NCBI RefSeq assembly: GCF_000002995.4
Contig: NW_025062475.1
Span: 13,114,687 to 13,178,686 of the forward strand
DNA length: 64,000 nt
Direction: 5' to 3'
DNA from: Brugia malayi
Taxonomy: Eukaryota > Nematoda > Chromadorea > Rhabditida > Onchocercidae
A program made the translations under genes and the position numbers. The stretch's first letter is position 1. Every line of letters starts with the position of its first letter. Below the pieces are notes generated by a model. It made no database searches and was not told the origin of the DNA. It saw nothing but the letters and a program-made list of their open reading frames with translations. Shown piece after piece: positions 14,473 through 27,400 of the stretch.

Positions 14473-15475
14473 TTCAAGATTTAAATTATTATTGGCGAAT
14501 TTAAATTACTGCTTAACTTGCATAAAAGATCGTTGAGTAGTACTCATCTTGCGGGCAATATAATTCGAGTGTTTCTAGTAAACTGATGCTCCATATAAAA
14601 GTTAATAACAGCAGGTATTTCACACGAGAAAATTAACAGAAGCTTTCGGTGAAAAATAAGTTTTAAAAAAACAAAAGAATGGAAAAAAAAAAAAGTTTCA
14701 AGCAAAGAAAACAAAATTATTGTGCATTTAAATCCACAATCTCTCCTATTCTACTCCTCAAAATTGTTTTTCTAATTCGGCATAAACATATAATTTAACT
14801 TAACTTAAATCTTAACACTTGTATTGAGATCTTCACTTAATCAGCCTTAAATTAATTCACACGCATAACACTGTCCACGTGTACCTACCCTACTCTCTGA
14901 ACGTGAAAAATAGACGTGAAGAAATGTCTTAGATATTGCCCAGTCTCATACTAACTGTATGCAACGGACGTGAAATACCAATTAAATTTCAGACGATTAT
15001 CTCAAATGAAATTAATTATGTTTAAATTATTGAATGAGAAATGGTAGATTGGCATGGTAAATAGAGAGGAATAACATCCTGAAAATTAATACTAGTAATT
15101 ACTGAAGTATTCCTAATTCCTATTTTTTTTTTTTTAATTTCTTATATTTCAAATTATATTCATTCATTATATGCAAATTACTTTTGTATGAACAATGAAA
15201 GAAAAAAATCAGCGATTTATTATTGCGATAAGAATTTTGGATTAAATTAAATGACAATGCAAAATAATTGTTTGATTGAATTTCAATTTATCTTATGCAA
15301 TATGTTATTGCATTTTGTTTATTTAGAATTTATATTGTAATATTTTTTCTTTATTATTTTTTTTCATACTGTAATATGCGTAGTATTGGCAGGGACTAGA
15401 AGTATATTTTAATTAGCGTAGGAAAATATGTTAATAGCTACGGAATAGGTAGATATTTGTCAGAGATTTTCCTGT
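14473..15475. promoter_or_regulatory. Divergent upstream region shared by cct-6 and dpf-5
   Basis: About 1.0 kb lies between two divergently transcribed genes. The half near cct-6 (14580-15010) is less AT-rich and has few long homopolymers, unlike most intergenic DNA here. That suggests promoter function, but no specific element can be named. Confidence 0.4.
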
Positions 15476-15486
15476 TTTATTTTCAG
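15476..15486 (+). other. Probable trans-splice acceptor of dpf-5
   Basis: TTTTATTTTCAG-type acceptor ending at 15486, 48 bases before the ATG at 15535. It is either a leader addition site or the end of a 5'UTR intron. Confidence 0.5.
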
Positions 15487-15534
15487 GATATCTCTTTGTT
15501 ATTGATTAATGTTAGTATTTGAATCCTGAATACA

Positions 15535-18500
15535 ATGAGCGATACGAAAACAATGTTAGCGGAATATGGAAGTTGGTGTAGTTCTATCGATACACATGTT
15601 TTGAGCAGTGGAAATTGTAAAGTGATTTCTGAACTGCAATGTGGTGAAAGTAAATTTTTAATTGTTATTATCATGATTATTCACTTGTTTTGTTAATATT
15701 ACTTAGTCATTCAATTGTTTTAATAGTAATACAGGTTAATATTTTTTCATAACAATATGTCCGTATACCATATACAAGTAAAATTTCCACATAGATCTTT
15801 ACAATGATAATTATCAAGCCATTAAATTAAATCGACAGATTAAGTAGTAGTCTTATCAGTCTCAAATCATAATGTTTAGCATCATCGTGACTTCACTGGA
15901 AAAACATAGTTATTTCATTATATTTAGTGATCAGTCTTTTTTTTTATTGCTAATGGATGTTACATACTTTTGAACTATTTATTTCATAAATATGTTATTT
16001 TAGACTCAGTATTTTGGTTGGAATCACAATTTCCCACTGGTCGACGAGCTTTGTTTCAGGCAAAAAAAGATGAAGATGGAATAATCGAATGGTCTCCAAA
16101 AGATATTAGCGTAAAGAACACAGGTAGTTTATATTTACTGATTATTTAGAAAAATTCTGTAGGTTTATGATCCATGTTTTTAAGAAGAGAATTAGCTTCA
16201 TCTTCTATTCCTGAAGAAGAAAAATCAAGCATTGCTGGTTATCAAAAAATAATCTACCATTATTAGCCGTACGATTTCATCAGCTTTTAGATGGCACATA
16301 TTTCCTTCCCAGATAGTTATGTGTGAATTAGTTTGGAGGAAATTTTAAGAATTAAATCCGTAATTTATTGTTTTTGTTTTAGTACATGAATACGGTGGTG
16401 GTTCATTCATTGTTGTCGATGATGCGCCTTATTATATCACTGTGGACGGTATATTTAGGCAGATTACTGCAGACAGTGAACCCGAGTTGGTTGTTGCTGG
16501 TGATTACTCACACCGTTTCGCAGATTTGTGTTATCACAAGGTATGTGTTTCTCGACTGTACTGAAAAAATGGAGATTGATCTATTTCTTAATAAATCGTT
16601 ATAGCTAACCAGTCAGTAATCAAAAATAAAATTTAAGGGTATCTTATATGCCGTTCATGAGGTGCATTCTGGAAATGAAGTCGAAAATATGATCGTACAA
16701 ATCGTAGATGGTGCTGTTCGACCTATTGTAAGTAACTTTAAATAAATTTATTTTGTATTTTACTTTTTAGCTTGAATTTGTTTATCCTGTTTTTGTATTT
16801 AGAAATTTAGAACCATACATCAAATCTTAGGTCACTGGTGCAGACTTTTACGCGTTTCCTCGAATAAGTCCTGGTGGGCAATGGTTAACGTGGATGGAAT
16901 GGAATATGCCAAATATGGTGTGAAATTTTCATTTGGTTTCAAAAATTATTGTGGAATCAAAATGCAATATGCATTTGATAATCATTAATAAACGCATTCG
17001 TGTATTAATTCGTAAGTGAATATATGTTCGAAATATTTGTAAGTGAATCTAAGAAGACTTACATCCATTCAATGCCTTTTTAAACTAGCAATAGAAATTT
17101 CAAAAACTTTGAAATAAAAAATCTAGGAAATTATGCATTTCACCTGTAGAAGTTTAGTTATTCGTATTTCACAGCCATGGGACGAAACAACAGTTGTTAT
17201 TTCTTCAATTAAAGAAAATGGTGGTATTGACGAGTTTTATCGAATTTCTCGTGAAGGTGTCAATTATCATAGTCCGGAGTGGAATTCAGCTGGCAATTTG
17301 TATTTAATTTCGGATCATACGAATTGGTGGAATGTATATGAGGTTTTTTTTTTTTTTTTCATCTTTGAGTGTATTAAGAGAACGGATTTTTTTTTTTTGT
17401 TCCATAAATTTGTTATGCGTCTTTCTTTCATGAAGACTTTTATATTTCTCTCGAAAAAGCGAACAAATATTCTTACTCGATCTAATAAAATTGCATTTTT
17501 AATGTTAAAATATCATTCCATTTTGAATTCCGTCTTTGTAGGTCAACTTGGCTGAACATAAATTGGGCCAAAACTTATTTCCAGTTGATGCTGAAATTGG
17601 TGCTCCACTTTGGCAATTTGCTGAGCGACATTTTGCTTCAAATAAAATGGGTTATTTTTATTTATGTTTACTACATTGATATCTTTGTAAGCATAACTGT
17701 GGGTAATTATTTATGTAAAATATCCTTCATATTATATGCATTTCTAATTTAAAAATATCTTCGTTATTCATATTTTTTGTAATTTTAATACACTGTTAGA
17801 ATTTTTTATACACATTGGCAATCTTATAGGAATTTTCATGAACGTTTCCGGAAAATTAGTATATAAACAATGGAATAAAGAAGTTAAGACGATTGATTGC
17901 TCGCATTACACAAGTTTCAAATGCCTCGCTCTAGACGAAAGTGGTACTGCTTATGCGATCGCTTCAGGACCGGCCAAATCTTCATCAGTAATCAGAATTC
18001 AGCTGGATACGGAGAAGGTTATTATTACTGCAGCATTAGGTTCAGTGTCAGTGAATGATATGTATTTTTTTTTTTTGGTGAGTGTTTTAAATTTTACTTC
18101 TTTACGATCTTTTAAGAAAACTTTTTTGGTTTTGATGAGGAATTGCTGCATATGAAGTGGTCAAACTCATATTATTCAAATAATAATTGAACTGTTGGTA
18201 GTTTCGTGAGTTTTCTTAGTAGGAAATAAATAGACAACTTTATGGTTTTAGCAAACTATAAATATCATATATCATGTATAGGTGGATATTCTTCGAGAAT
18301 CACGACCTTCTAGTGATATTGAAAAGTATGATATTTCAATACCGGAATCGATGCATTTTCAGTCAGATGGTATTACTGTACAAGCCTGGTTTTATCCACC
18401 ATTTGTAAGAATTTTCATCAGATAATATGTTTTAGATCGAAATTGCCTTTGAAAAATTCGGATTATTAATGGAAAAGTTTAAAATAATATATTCAGGAGA

Positions 18501-20136
18501 ACATGGATTTAAAAAATTCTTTCAATCTGGATCATTTTTATAATGTTACATGAAATGTTATGACACATTCTGTTATTTTAATTAATATCAGTTTTGGTCA
18601 AGATTGTTTGGAAGAATACAATAATACTTTATCATCAAATTTGCTAGAATTGATATTATTTGAATGGATGACTTCTGATTTTAGAATTATTCCTTCGAAG
18701 TTAATCAGCTATATATAAATTTAAAATCAAGTAAGTTTAAAATCATTCATTCCTACTTTCATAAATGAATAATTGCAGTCCAAAAAATATGCAGCTCCAG
18801 AAGGTACTTTGCCACCCGTTGTTCTAGTTGCACATGGCGGACCTACAGCTTGTTCTCCGAACACTCTTGATATGAAAATTCAGTACTTAACTACAAGAGG
18901 TTTTGCTGTTTGTGATGTCAACTATCGCGGTTCCACTGGTTCGATATTTGATATTTTAAGCCTTATTGTTTTTTTTCAATATAAGAAGTAAGCTGTAACA
19001 TCACTTATGTTTATATAGATACTTAAATACTCGAAAAACAACAGTAAACATGTTACTATTTGAAGATACATGCAAATAAGCACTTACTTTAAAGTGATAG
19101 TGTTAGAGCATATTCCAATTAACAATTGTAGATTAATTAAATTCACAGGTTTCGGGACAGTTTTCCGTAATATGCTACGACGTAATTGGGGTATCGTTGA
19201 CAGAAATGATATGATTAATGCTGCTAGTTATTTAATTTCTCAGAAGCGAGTTGATCCGAAACGACTATGTATTATGGGTAGCTCAGCAGGCGGTTATCTT
19301 CTTCTTGCTACTATTTTAAAATCTAATTTATTTTCTGCGGCAGCCTCACTCTACGGTGTGAGCGATTTAATTGGTTTGGCAAAAGTGAGTTTGAATTTGA
19401 AAACAATCAGAATTTATTCAATAAAATGATTCGACGTCATTGAATGCAGATTTCTTATATGCATATATAATTTAAAATATTCATAAATTCATTTAGGATA
19501 CTCATAAATTTGAGCTTGGTTACAATGAACAGCTCATTGGAAAGTTTCCGGAAGAGAAAGCTCTTTACGAGCAAAGGTCACCATTAAGTCATCTTGATCA
19601 GCTTTCAACACCAGTTGCATTTTTCCATGGTGAAGATGATCCTGTAGTACCACTTACGCAAAGTATGCAGTTGTATGAGGCACTAAAAATGAAAGGAATA
19701 CCTACTTCACTAACTGTTTTTCCAGGTAATTTTCAGTAGATTATTTGTTGTGGAGAAAGAATTATCCATTACTCAGCAAAATCGTAAAGTGTTATGTGCG
19801 CAAAATAATATCTATTTCGTATCTTTTATGCCACATGCATTTTGTAACCTAAAAATTTGATGTGATTTGCTCGTTTTTACTTTGTTTGAATTATCCAGCT
19901 GTTTAAATATTTTAGGTGAAGCTCATGGCTTTAAGGGGTCTTTTGCGAATGAAGTGACAATGAGTGGTTTTTATTACTTTTTTTGTCGTATGCTGGGCAT
20001 CAAACCTTCAGTGGAAAGTCAGGTAATTTCTGCGACACTTTTTCTTCGTGTTATTTATAATTCTGGATTCATAAGACAAGATTAATTGCAGATTCAAATT
20101 GAGAATTTATCGAAATCGCAAGAGAAAAGTCGGTAA
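15535..20136 (+). CDS. dpf-5: S9 prolyl-oligopeptidase-family peptidase (DPF-5-like)
   Basis: Fourteen exons: 15535-15649, 16004-16123, 16383-16540, 16638-16727, 16831-16917, 17175-17342, 17542-17650, 17830-18017, 18282-18404, 18779-18938, 19149-19384, 19497-19725, 19916-20022, 20092-20136. The sum is 1935 nt, 644 aa. The first ~370 residues look like the beta-propeller that gates the active site. The C-terminal alpha/beta hydrolase has VAHGGPT (oxyanion), nucleophile motif GSSAGG with Ser485, acid in HGEDDPVVP (Asp566) and His598 in GEAHGF. Order and spacing match S9 peptidases. It resembles the S9C acylaminoacyl-peptidase/dipeptidyl-peptidase branch, and C. elegans DPF-5 as I recall it. No signal peptide or membrane segment is seen, so a cytosolic role in oligopeptide turnover is inferred. 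The exon 6 donor runs straight into a T tract (GTTTTT). Substrate preference cannot be read from sequence. Confidence 0.93.
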
Positions 20137-20199
20137 AAAGATAATTTACTGCCATTTATCACCTGCAGTAATAGTTCGTTACCTATTCTATGATGTTAT

Positions 20200-20205
20200 A
20201 ATAAA
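20200..20205 (+). terminator. Polyadenylation signal of dpf-5
   Basis: AATAAA 64 bases after the dpf-5 stop codon. Confidence 0.5.
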
Positions 20206-21359
20206 TACTCGATGTTTTTGTTGCAATTATTTATCCACTTTACCACCCGATTATCTGATCATTTTGCAGATACCATTATCCACATTTAATCAACCCAGTA
20301 TAATAATTTTGGTAAGACTGAGGACTAGTAATTGTCCTATCATAAGAACATCAATTATTGGACTTTTTGGAATTTTGAAAAAAGAAAAAATACTATATGA
20401 ACACATAGAGACAGAGGAGACAACATACTTTATATATTATGGAAGAAAGTATATATATGCGATACAATTTCGTATTCATATTAAACTATAATTCAAAATC
20501 AAGATAGAATTTAAAAAATAATAAAGCGAAAAATACACGTCAAATATGAAGTGAAGAAAAAAAAAAAAAAACAATAAATAACGAGAAGAGGAATTAATAA
20601 CGCAGAAATGAGAACAGAAAAAAATATGATTAAAAATAAAAAAATAGCACAAAGGGCAGATTTCATATGATACTGAATACGGGAAGATATATAAATAAAT
20701 AAACACTACTTAAGCCCTTATCTACAACAAATAATTAAAACAGGAATATCAACAATTTAGCAATGACCTCGACGCATTCCTGAATTATTATTACGATACA
20801 ACACTTATGTACATCCATATATTTTTAATCTCTAAACTATCTAACAATTTTCTTCTATCGAGACTATATTTGGTAATGTGAATGCTAAAAGAAATTCCGT
20901 TAGAGTTAGAGGTCAATGTTCTACTATTAGAATATATGCTACTATGGACTATTTGACAATATCTTCTACACCATTCGCTATAATTAAATAGTTCAATAGC
21001 AGACGGAAAGACTGTGAAAGATGTATCAATGAGACCAAAAGACGGATAATCTAATAAATAAAACTGAAATGGAATGTAAATCTTCCGTCTCTTTACAACG
21101 AAAATTAAATTCCACAAAAAAGAAAAATCTTCAGGATTCTGTAAAGGAATAATTCTTCCTTGAAGAAATTATTTTTTATCAGAAATTACCTGCTATACTT
21201 AAATTCTGAGCGTGAAATACAATTTGAAGTGAAAAAAAAAAAAAGTTAGAATGAGAGAGACTAGCTAATAATAAAACACAATCTTCGTAATGTTAATCAA
21301 TAAAAGTACAAACATACATCGATCCTAATAATAAAATATATATTTGATGGTCAAGTCAT

Positions 21360-21365
21360 TTTATT
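21360..21365 (-). terminator. Polyadenylation signal of the GRAF gene
   Basis: Minus-strand AATAAA 100 bases downstream of the stop codon at 21465. It is the first such hexamer I see in the 3' flank. Confidence 0.45.
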
Positions 21366-21464
21366 TTTTCAATACTACAATTATTTTCATAAATTATAGG
21401 CTCAAGGTAAGAGAGTGAACAAGAAAGACACTATTCTAATGCAACAGTAAAGAAAAATGTCAAA

Positions 21465-24400
21465 TTATGGGAGTGGTTCGACATAATTCGCTGGAATGAG
21501 ACCAGTTTTTCCGTTTAAAGTTCCAATCAGCCAACCATCTTCTTTTGATTCATAAACTACAAAAGAATTAGAATTTAAGATTTCACTAGAGATGATTTAA
21601 GTTAGAAAGATCATAAAAGCACTATATATTAACTAGAATAAAGAACTGTAACATATGTTATAGTAAAAAAGATGAATTGAGACCAGTTGAACTCTAGTTT
21701 ATGTTTCATTTCAGCTTCTTTTAGAAAAAAAAAAAAAAAAATTTTAGCTGTTTCCGGCATATTCTGGTTCTATAAATCGCAAAGAAAAACGGATTATTCT
21801 GAGTGATGAAAACGTTCGTTACAAATGCACATAATACTAGGTTTACAAGCTTATGCAACTTATCGTTATTACTAAGAAATTTATTCAAAATAGATCGTAT
21901 TCTGGTATCAAATTTAAAGACACTTCAAACATATAAGTGCTAAGAGTAAAGTAATACCTAGAAGAAGTATTACCTTAATTCAGCATCAAATATATTCTTA
22001 AGAATGAAAAAGAAAGAACTAGCCATTAGTAATAATTTGTCCAGGCTGAAAAGACAATTCAGTATTGTGACCTGCTGTACATGCATAAAGTGTTTTCACT
22101 CGCCGACTGGAAATTTTAAAATTCGTAAAAAAAAAAAAGAAATAATGAGCAATAATATGTACGATTATTCATTATTTGATGCCTATTTTCATTGCCATAA
22201 TTTTGTAAAAGTTATAAGTTATTAAAAATTAATGCTTAAAATTTAATGCCAAGAAAATTTATGGGAATAGTTGAAACGAAATAGTTCTGAAACTTTTAAT
22301 ATCATTGTTAACCAATTCATAACTTTTATAATTTAAAGATGAATAAAAATTGGTGATAAATTTAATCTTTTCTTATCAAATTTGCTTAAAAAGTTAAACA
22401 GAAAGAAACAAAGGGTAAGAAAGTCATGCATAGAAGAAATAAAGGAATCAGCTAGTTATTTCATTCATTTGCTCAATTATTTTTATTAATACTAAAAAAA
22501 CCTTACGAAAAAAAAAAAAGTATGAAAATGCATGCAAATTGTCTTCTTTAATTGCAAACTTCAAATTATCAAAACCTATTAAAAAATATGTATAAAAACC
22601 TAAAATATTACATCTAACTTATAGATGACTTTTAATACCTTGGTTGAAGTGCTCCCAAAGTATGAGTACACGTGAACAATGGTGAAACCCTGAGATCACT
22701 GATAAGCACCTCGGTAACAGTAGGGGTATCACCGCAAACATTAACATCATCCGTGACATCATCGCCGTCTGGCAAATTGACATTTTTGGACTGTCGCGAT
22801 AAATCAAAACAACGATGTTGCTGATATTTTGACACAGGCAAAGGTGATATTTTACGACGTCCACTACAACAGTTATTGGCGTTTGTGGAAAATAAATTAG
22901 AAGCTGTGATGAAGCTGAAACTGTGAGTGAAAATACGGAAATGCAGAAAATTATTTAATTTATTTCATTGAAAAGAAAAAAAAAAAAACGACGCAGAAAG
23001 TAGCAGTTATTTTTAAAGTGAAGAAAAAAAAAAAAGCAAATAAAGCATTTGATAAGTGGAGAAAAGTTATGTTATTATATTTCCAATACTATATTGAAAT
23101 ATATAAAAGTTATTTACAAACACAAACAAACACACACATAAAATTGAAGTGTACGTGGAATGTTATCACCAAGACATCACTTTCTTCTAACTACATCCGT
23201 AATTTTCGATATTAACTTACGAATGGTAAATATGAAACTAGCTAGATATTAGTAAAATTACTCGAAATTAAAGCTAAGATAACCTTTAATTCAACTGTAT
23301 TCTTTTCTTGCCAATCATTACTTTCCGTTAATTTTATAAAATTATACCAAAAATTTTTGTGCAAACTTTTTAAAGAAAATTTTGCTGTGTTTTTGTGAGA
23401 TTAAGAAATGAAAATTTGTAGAACAATCCAAAAAATTTTTTTTATAATTATCATTTACAGAAGATGTGTCTGAGTTAGTTATAACATGCTTAATTCAGTG
23501 TAACTATTATGCAAAATAAACATTAAAAAAAAAAGGAACAATAAGACATACACGAAGATAGATAAACAAATGTAAGCAAGAAAGGATAAATTATACAAAT
23601 AGCACAAAAAAGAAGAAAAAAAAAAAAAAAAAAAAAACAACAGCAAAAATTTTTAAAATTACAAACTTACGATTCAGAAGAAAATGGATTATATGCTGGA
23701 GCGTACGATGTGTTCAATTTAGCTGAAATATGAATATCAATGATGATAACAACAATAAATATAACTTTATTTTATTATATATCGCTTAAGCTTTGCACAA
23801 GAAGCTAAGCAATCGATTATCAAAACTTTGCTTCAAAATACTTAACAGGTAAGCAAATGATATGTTTTAATGAAACAGATGAATAAAAGTTCTACCTTCT
23901 TATTAGAGTTAGTTATGATCAAAAATAGAAAAAAAAAAAAAAAAAAAACTGTAGTTTTGGTTGAAGCACATTTGATAAGAAATGTTAGACGATGGTGTAT
24001 AATACAACATCTTAAGCAAATCCTATCCTTTTTTATTTTTATTTTTTTGTTTTTTTTGTTTTTTCTGTTTTCGAAAGATCTTTTGTATGTCTGTTCTCGA
24101 GATGTGGTATTCTTGATTGAGATAATATGATCTTAGCTTTGGGTACTGGAAATATACTTTACAAGTTCTCTTAAATTCAATGGCTAAGATCTAAATAATG
24201 GATTTCAAAATTCTTTATTGGTTGGACTGAAAGAAGTTGAAATGATTAATTTAGTTTTGGAAATTTAGGTACAATAATTGCAAGAAATAACATTATGCTT
24301 TAATGATTCAAATATCATAGTCATTGTGATATTTTATAACCATTACATTACAGCTTCGAATTTTAATGATCACTTCATATCTCATATGCAATTTTCATTT

Positions 24401-27400
24401 TCAATACAAAAATCAAGAATTAAAAAATTCTTTATTTAGCTTCTTTCTATCTCCTATTTTTATTTCAAAAATCTTTTTGTAAATATGTTTACTTTTTCTT
24501 TTTTTCCATATTCTACAACAAAAAAAAAAAATCAAATTTCCCATTCTACAATATTTATAAGAAATAGAAGCTTTCAGCTTTTGTGCCAAATCAGAGCTGA
24601 AGAATTTTACAGCAAATAAGAAATTTTAATCTTTCAATTTACAAAAAAAAAAAAAAAAAAAAAAAAGATAGTAACCTCTGGAGGTGGTAGTATGCCGTTC
24701 CTGAGCAATTTTAGGATAATGATGACGGAACCGTTCATTTGGTAATGGATCCGAACCAGTACTTGCTGAATTCAATGATTCCCAACTTTCCGCACATTTT
24801 TTCCCAACTGATGTTCGACGTTCGTGTTCTGTGGCACCTCTGAAATTTGAATTTTAAATATAAATAAAATTATTTTAATAAATGCTTAATGTGGTGTAAA
24901 AAAATCATTCACATATTGATCTCGAATAATATGAGATGAAATTATAGTCTTTTGCTAATTTTCCTATTAGAGAGATATCCATGTTTAATGATAGGTTTTT
25001 TTCTTTTTTTTTTATTGTAAGTAACACTTTTCTGTTATATAAACTACCATCCATTGAAATAACAAAAAAAAAAAAAAAAAAACCTCAATACTTAAACTAA
25101 CAGGTTTTTTTGCTATAAAATATCTTATAAAAAATACAAAATTAATTAATATAAGAATGAGGATTACAAAAAAAAATTTTGTTAATGGCAAATAACCGTA
25201 CTCATTTAATAAACCAAATACTGCTAAGATTTGCAGTAAAACTTCCAGTCATTTTTGAGAATATTTTTTTAATTTAAATCTTATATTTCTAATAGTAATT
25301 TTCGATCTTTTTTTTTTTTTTTTTTTCATATAAAATTGAACAAACCGGAGATGAGCAGTAGATTGTCCACGTAAAGGCTGTCTCATTTGACACTTTGTGG
25401 TATTTTGTGTAAGTGCAGAAGATGAACATGTCAAACTATTCTTAGCTATCGGTGTGACAGGTGATGTTCCAGCAGAAGTGCTCGGCTTATTGTATGCTGC
25501 TGTATGCATTGAACGATTCGATGAACTCATGTTTAAATCTTCAAAATCTGTTATTATAATTCAGAAATGTGTACATAAATTTAAATATTTAATAGTCAAT
25601 TCTTGCAATTATTTCTATTATTTATCGTCCAAATATGTAGAAAATATTTTTCTGTTAATTTTTCTATGCAAATATGAAATTGATTAATAATTTTAGCAAT
25701 ACGAGCACAAAAATGTGTTCATTAATGGCTTTATTGAAGATAAATGAAAAATTAAGAAATGCAAAAATTTTAAATTAATCTGAAATTAGCAAAGAATCTT
25801 TCAAAAATTTCTCCATATCAACACACAAAGTTAATTATGGAGAAAAAAAAAAAATTTTTAAACCTTTATGATGCAAAATATAGTAACAAATGACAAATAA
25901 AAACATACCATCATTACTGTCAGTGTAACAATATGGCACTCTATCGTAAATAGGAGGAGGACGTTGACATTTACTTGAACTGGCAATTGTTTGTGGACGC
26001 TTACTGGAAATTGATGTACCTTCTGCTTGCGATCTGTAATAAGATTTATATATTTTCCTTTATCAAATATCTTTGTAATCTTTTGTAATTTCTTAAAGTT
26101 TAATTTTAACTCTGTCTATATAAATAGTCATATGCTATGTTTGTCGTCTTTTAACTATTAATCTTCACTTCCTTATTTTACATATAAATCACTCGACAAT
26201 GAATGACAATTATTAATTCATATAATCAACGAAATAATTAATTTCATTTCCCTTATATTCATGAATTAGTGATCATTACTAACTCAAATTTATTCTTCAT
26301 ACGATCATTTTTTTTAACGGATTGAGCAAAAAGAAAGAATTGTCAAAGATGAATTACCGCTTTTCTTCTTGAGAAATTGATACAATTTGCTGTTTTGAGA
26401 AAGCAATAGAAGGACCAGTACCAGTTTCACCAAAAGAAGAGCTTTCACTTATGAACTCCTCCTGATCGTTGGACCTTGCTGGACAAGGAATATTATCAAT
26501 TTCTTTTGGTTTATTTTTAAATATCTGCAAAAAAAAAAGGAAATAAATACCAATATTCTACTAAAATTCATAAAATTAACTTTTAATTATCAAAAGAAAA
26601 AAAAAAAAAGAAAAAACAGAAATAATAAATAAACATAAACCAAGAACAATATTCATGTAACAGCTTACAACTTCCTATACCACTTTTCTTTTATTGAAAT
26701 TAAACAGATAATAATAGTTTTTTTTCTTAGCAATTTTCTAGCCTTAACAATTCCTAAATGAATTAAATGCATTATTTTCCTAGCTTTACCACCCTCTCTC
26801 TCTCTCTGTTTCCACAGTTAAATCTCTCTTAATTAGCAAGTTTAATCTTGGACAAAACTTCCTCATTAATATGCAACAAATATTAAAAGAGCTAACGAGA
26901 TCATAATTTGCAATGAGCACTTCGACAACTACATTACAAAATTTAATATCCATAATAGCTGCCATTGTTTCCTCTTTTGGCCTTAATAATGTTGGCCCAA
27001 AACAAACAGCAAGATTACCTACTGTCATCAGATTTTCACTGGAACGATTTGCCACTCTGTAATTTAACAAAAAAAAAAAAAAAAAAAAAAGAAAAACATG
27101 AAATAAAATTGAAAATTAGTGAAAAAAAAAAAAAAAATTCATAGATAATTAAGTGAAGCAATCGTAAAATAATTGCAAATAATAGTACAATTCTTTTTGA
27201 TATCATCAGCTAATTTTATACATCTAATATTAATTAAATTTGATAATGTTATTTTTTGGAATTTAATGCAGAATTTAATTTTCATAACTAAAAAATAATT
27301 TCTTCTTTTTTTTTTTTTTTTTTTATCTTTTTAAAGAGCTTGAAAAATTTACTTCTTAAGATGTTCAATAATAATTTGCAACATCTCGAAATGTATTTGC

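Larger units (their letters stand above)
20137..21464. other. Convergent 3' interval between dpf-5 and the GRAF gene
   Basis: This 1.3 kb interval holds the two 3'UTRs. A minus-strand open frame of 108 codons at 20791-21117 and a plus-strand one at 20099-20491 show no recognisable domain or family. I treat both as UTR or chance frames. Confidence 0.5.

Noticed and set aside
20791..21117. 108-codon minus-strand frame downstream of GRAF
   Set aside because: It lies in the probable 3'UTR of the GRAF gene, after a proper SH3 end and stop, and matches no family I know.
25397..25687. 96-codon plus-strand frame in the GRAF gene
   Set aside because: It is the antisense shadow of GRAF exon 20.
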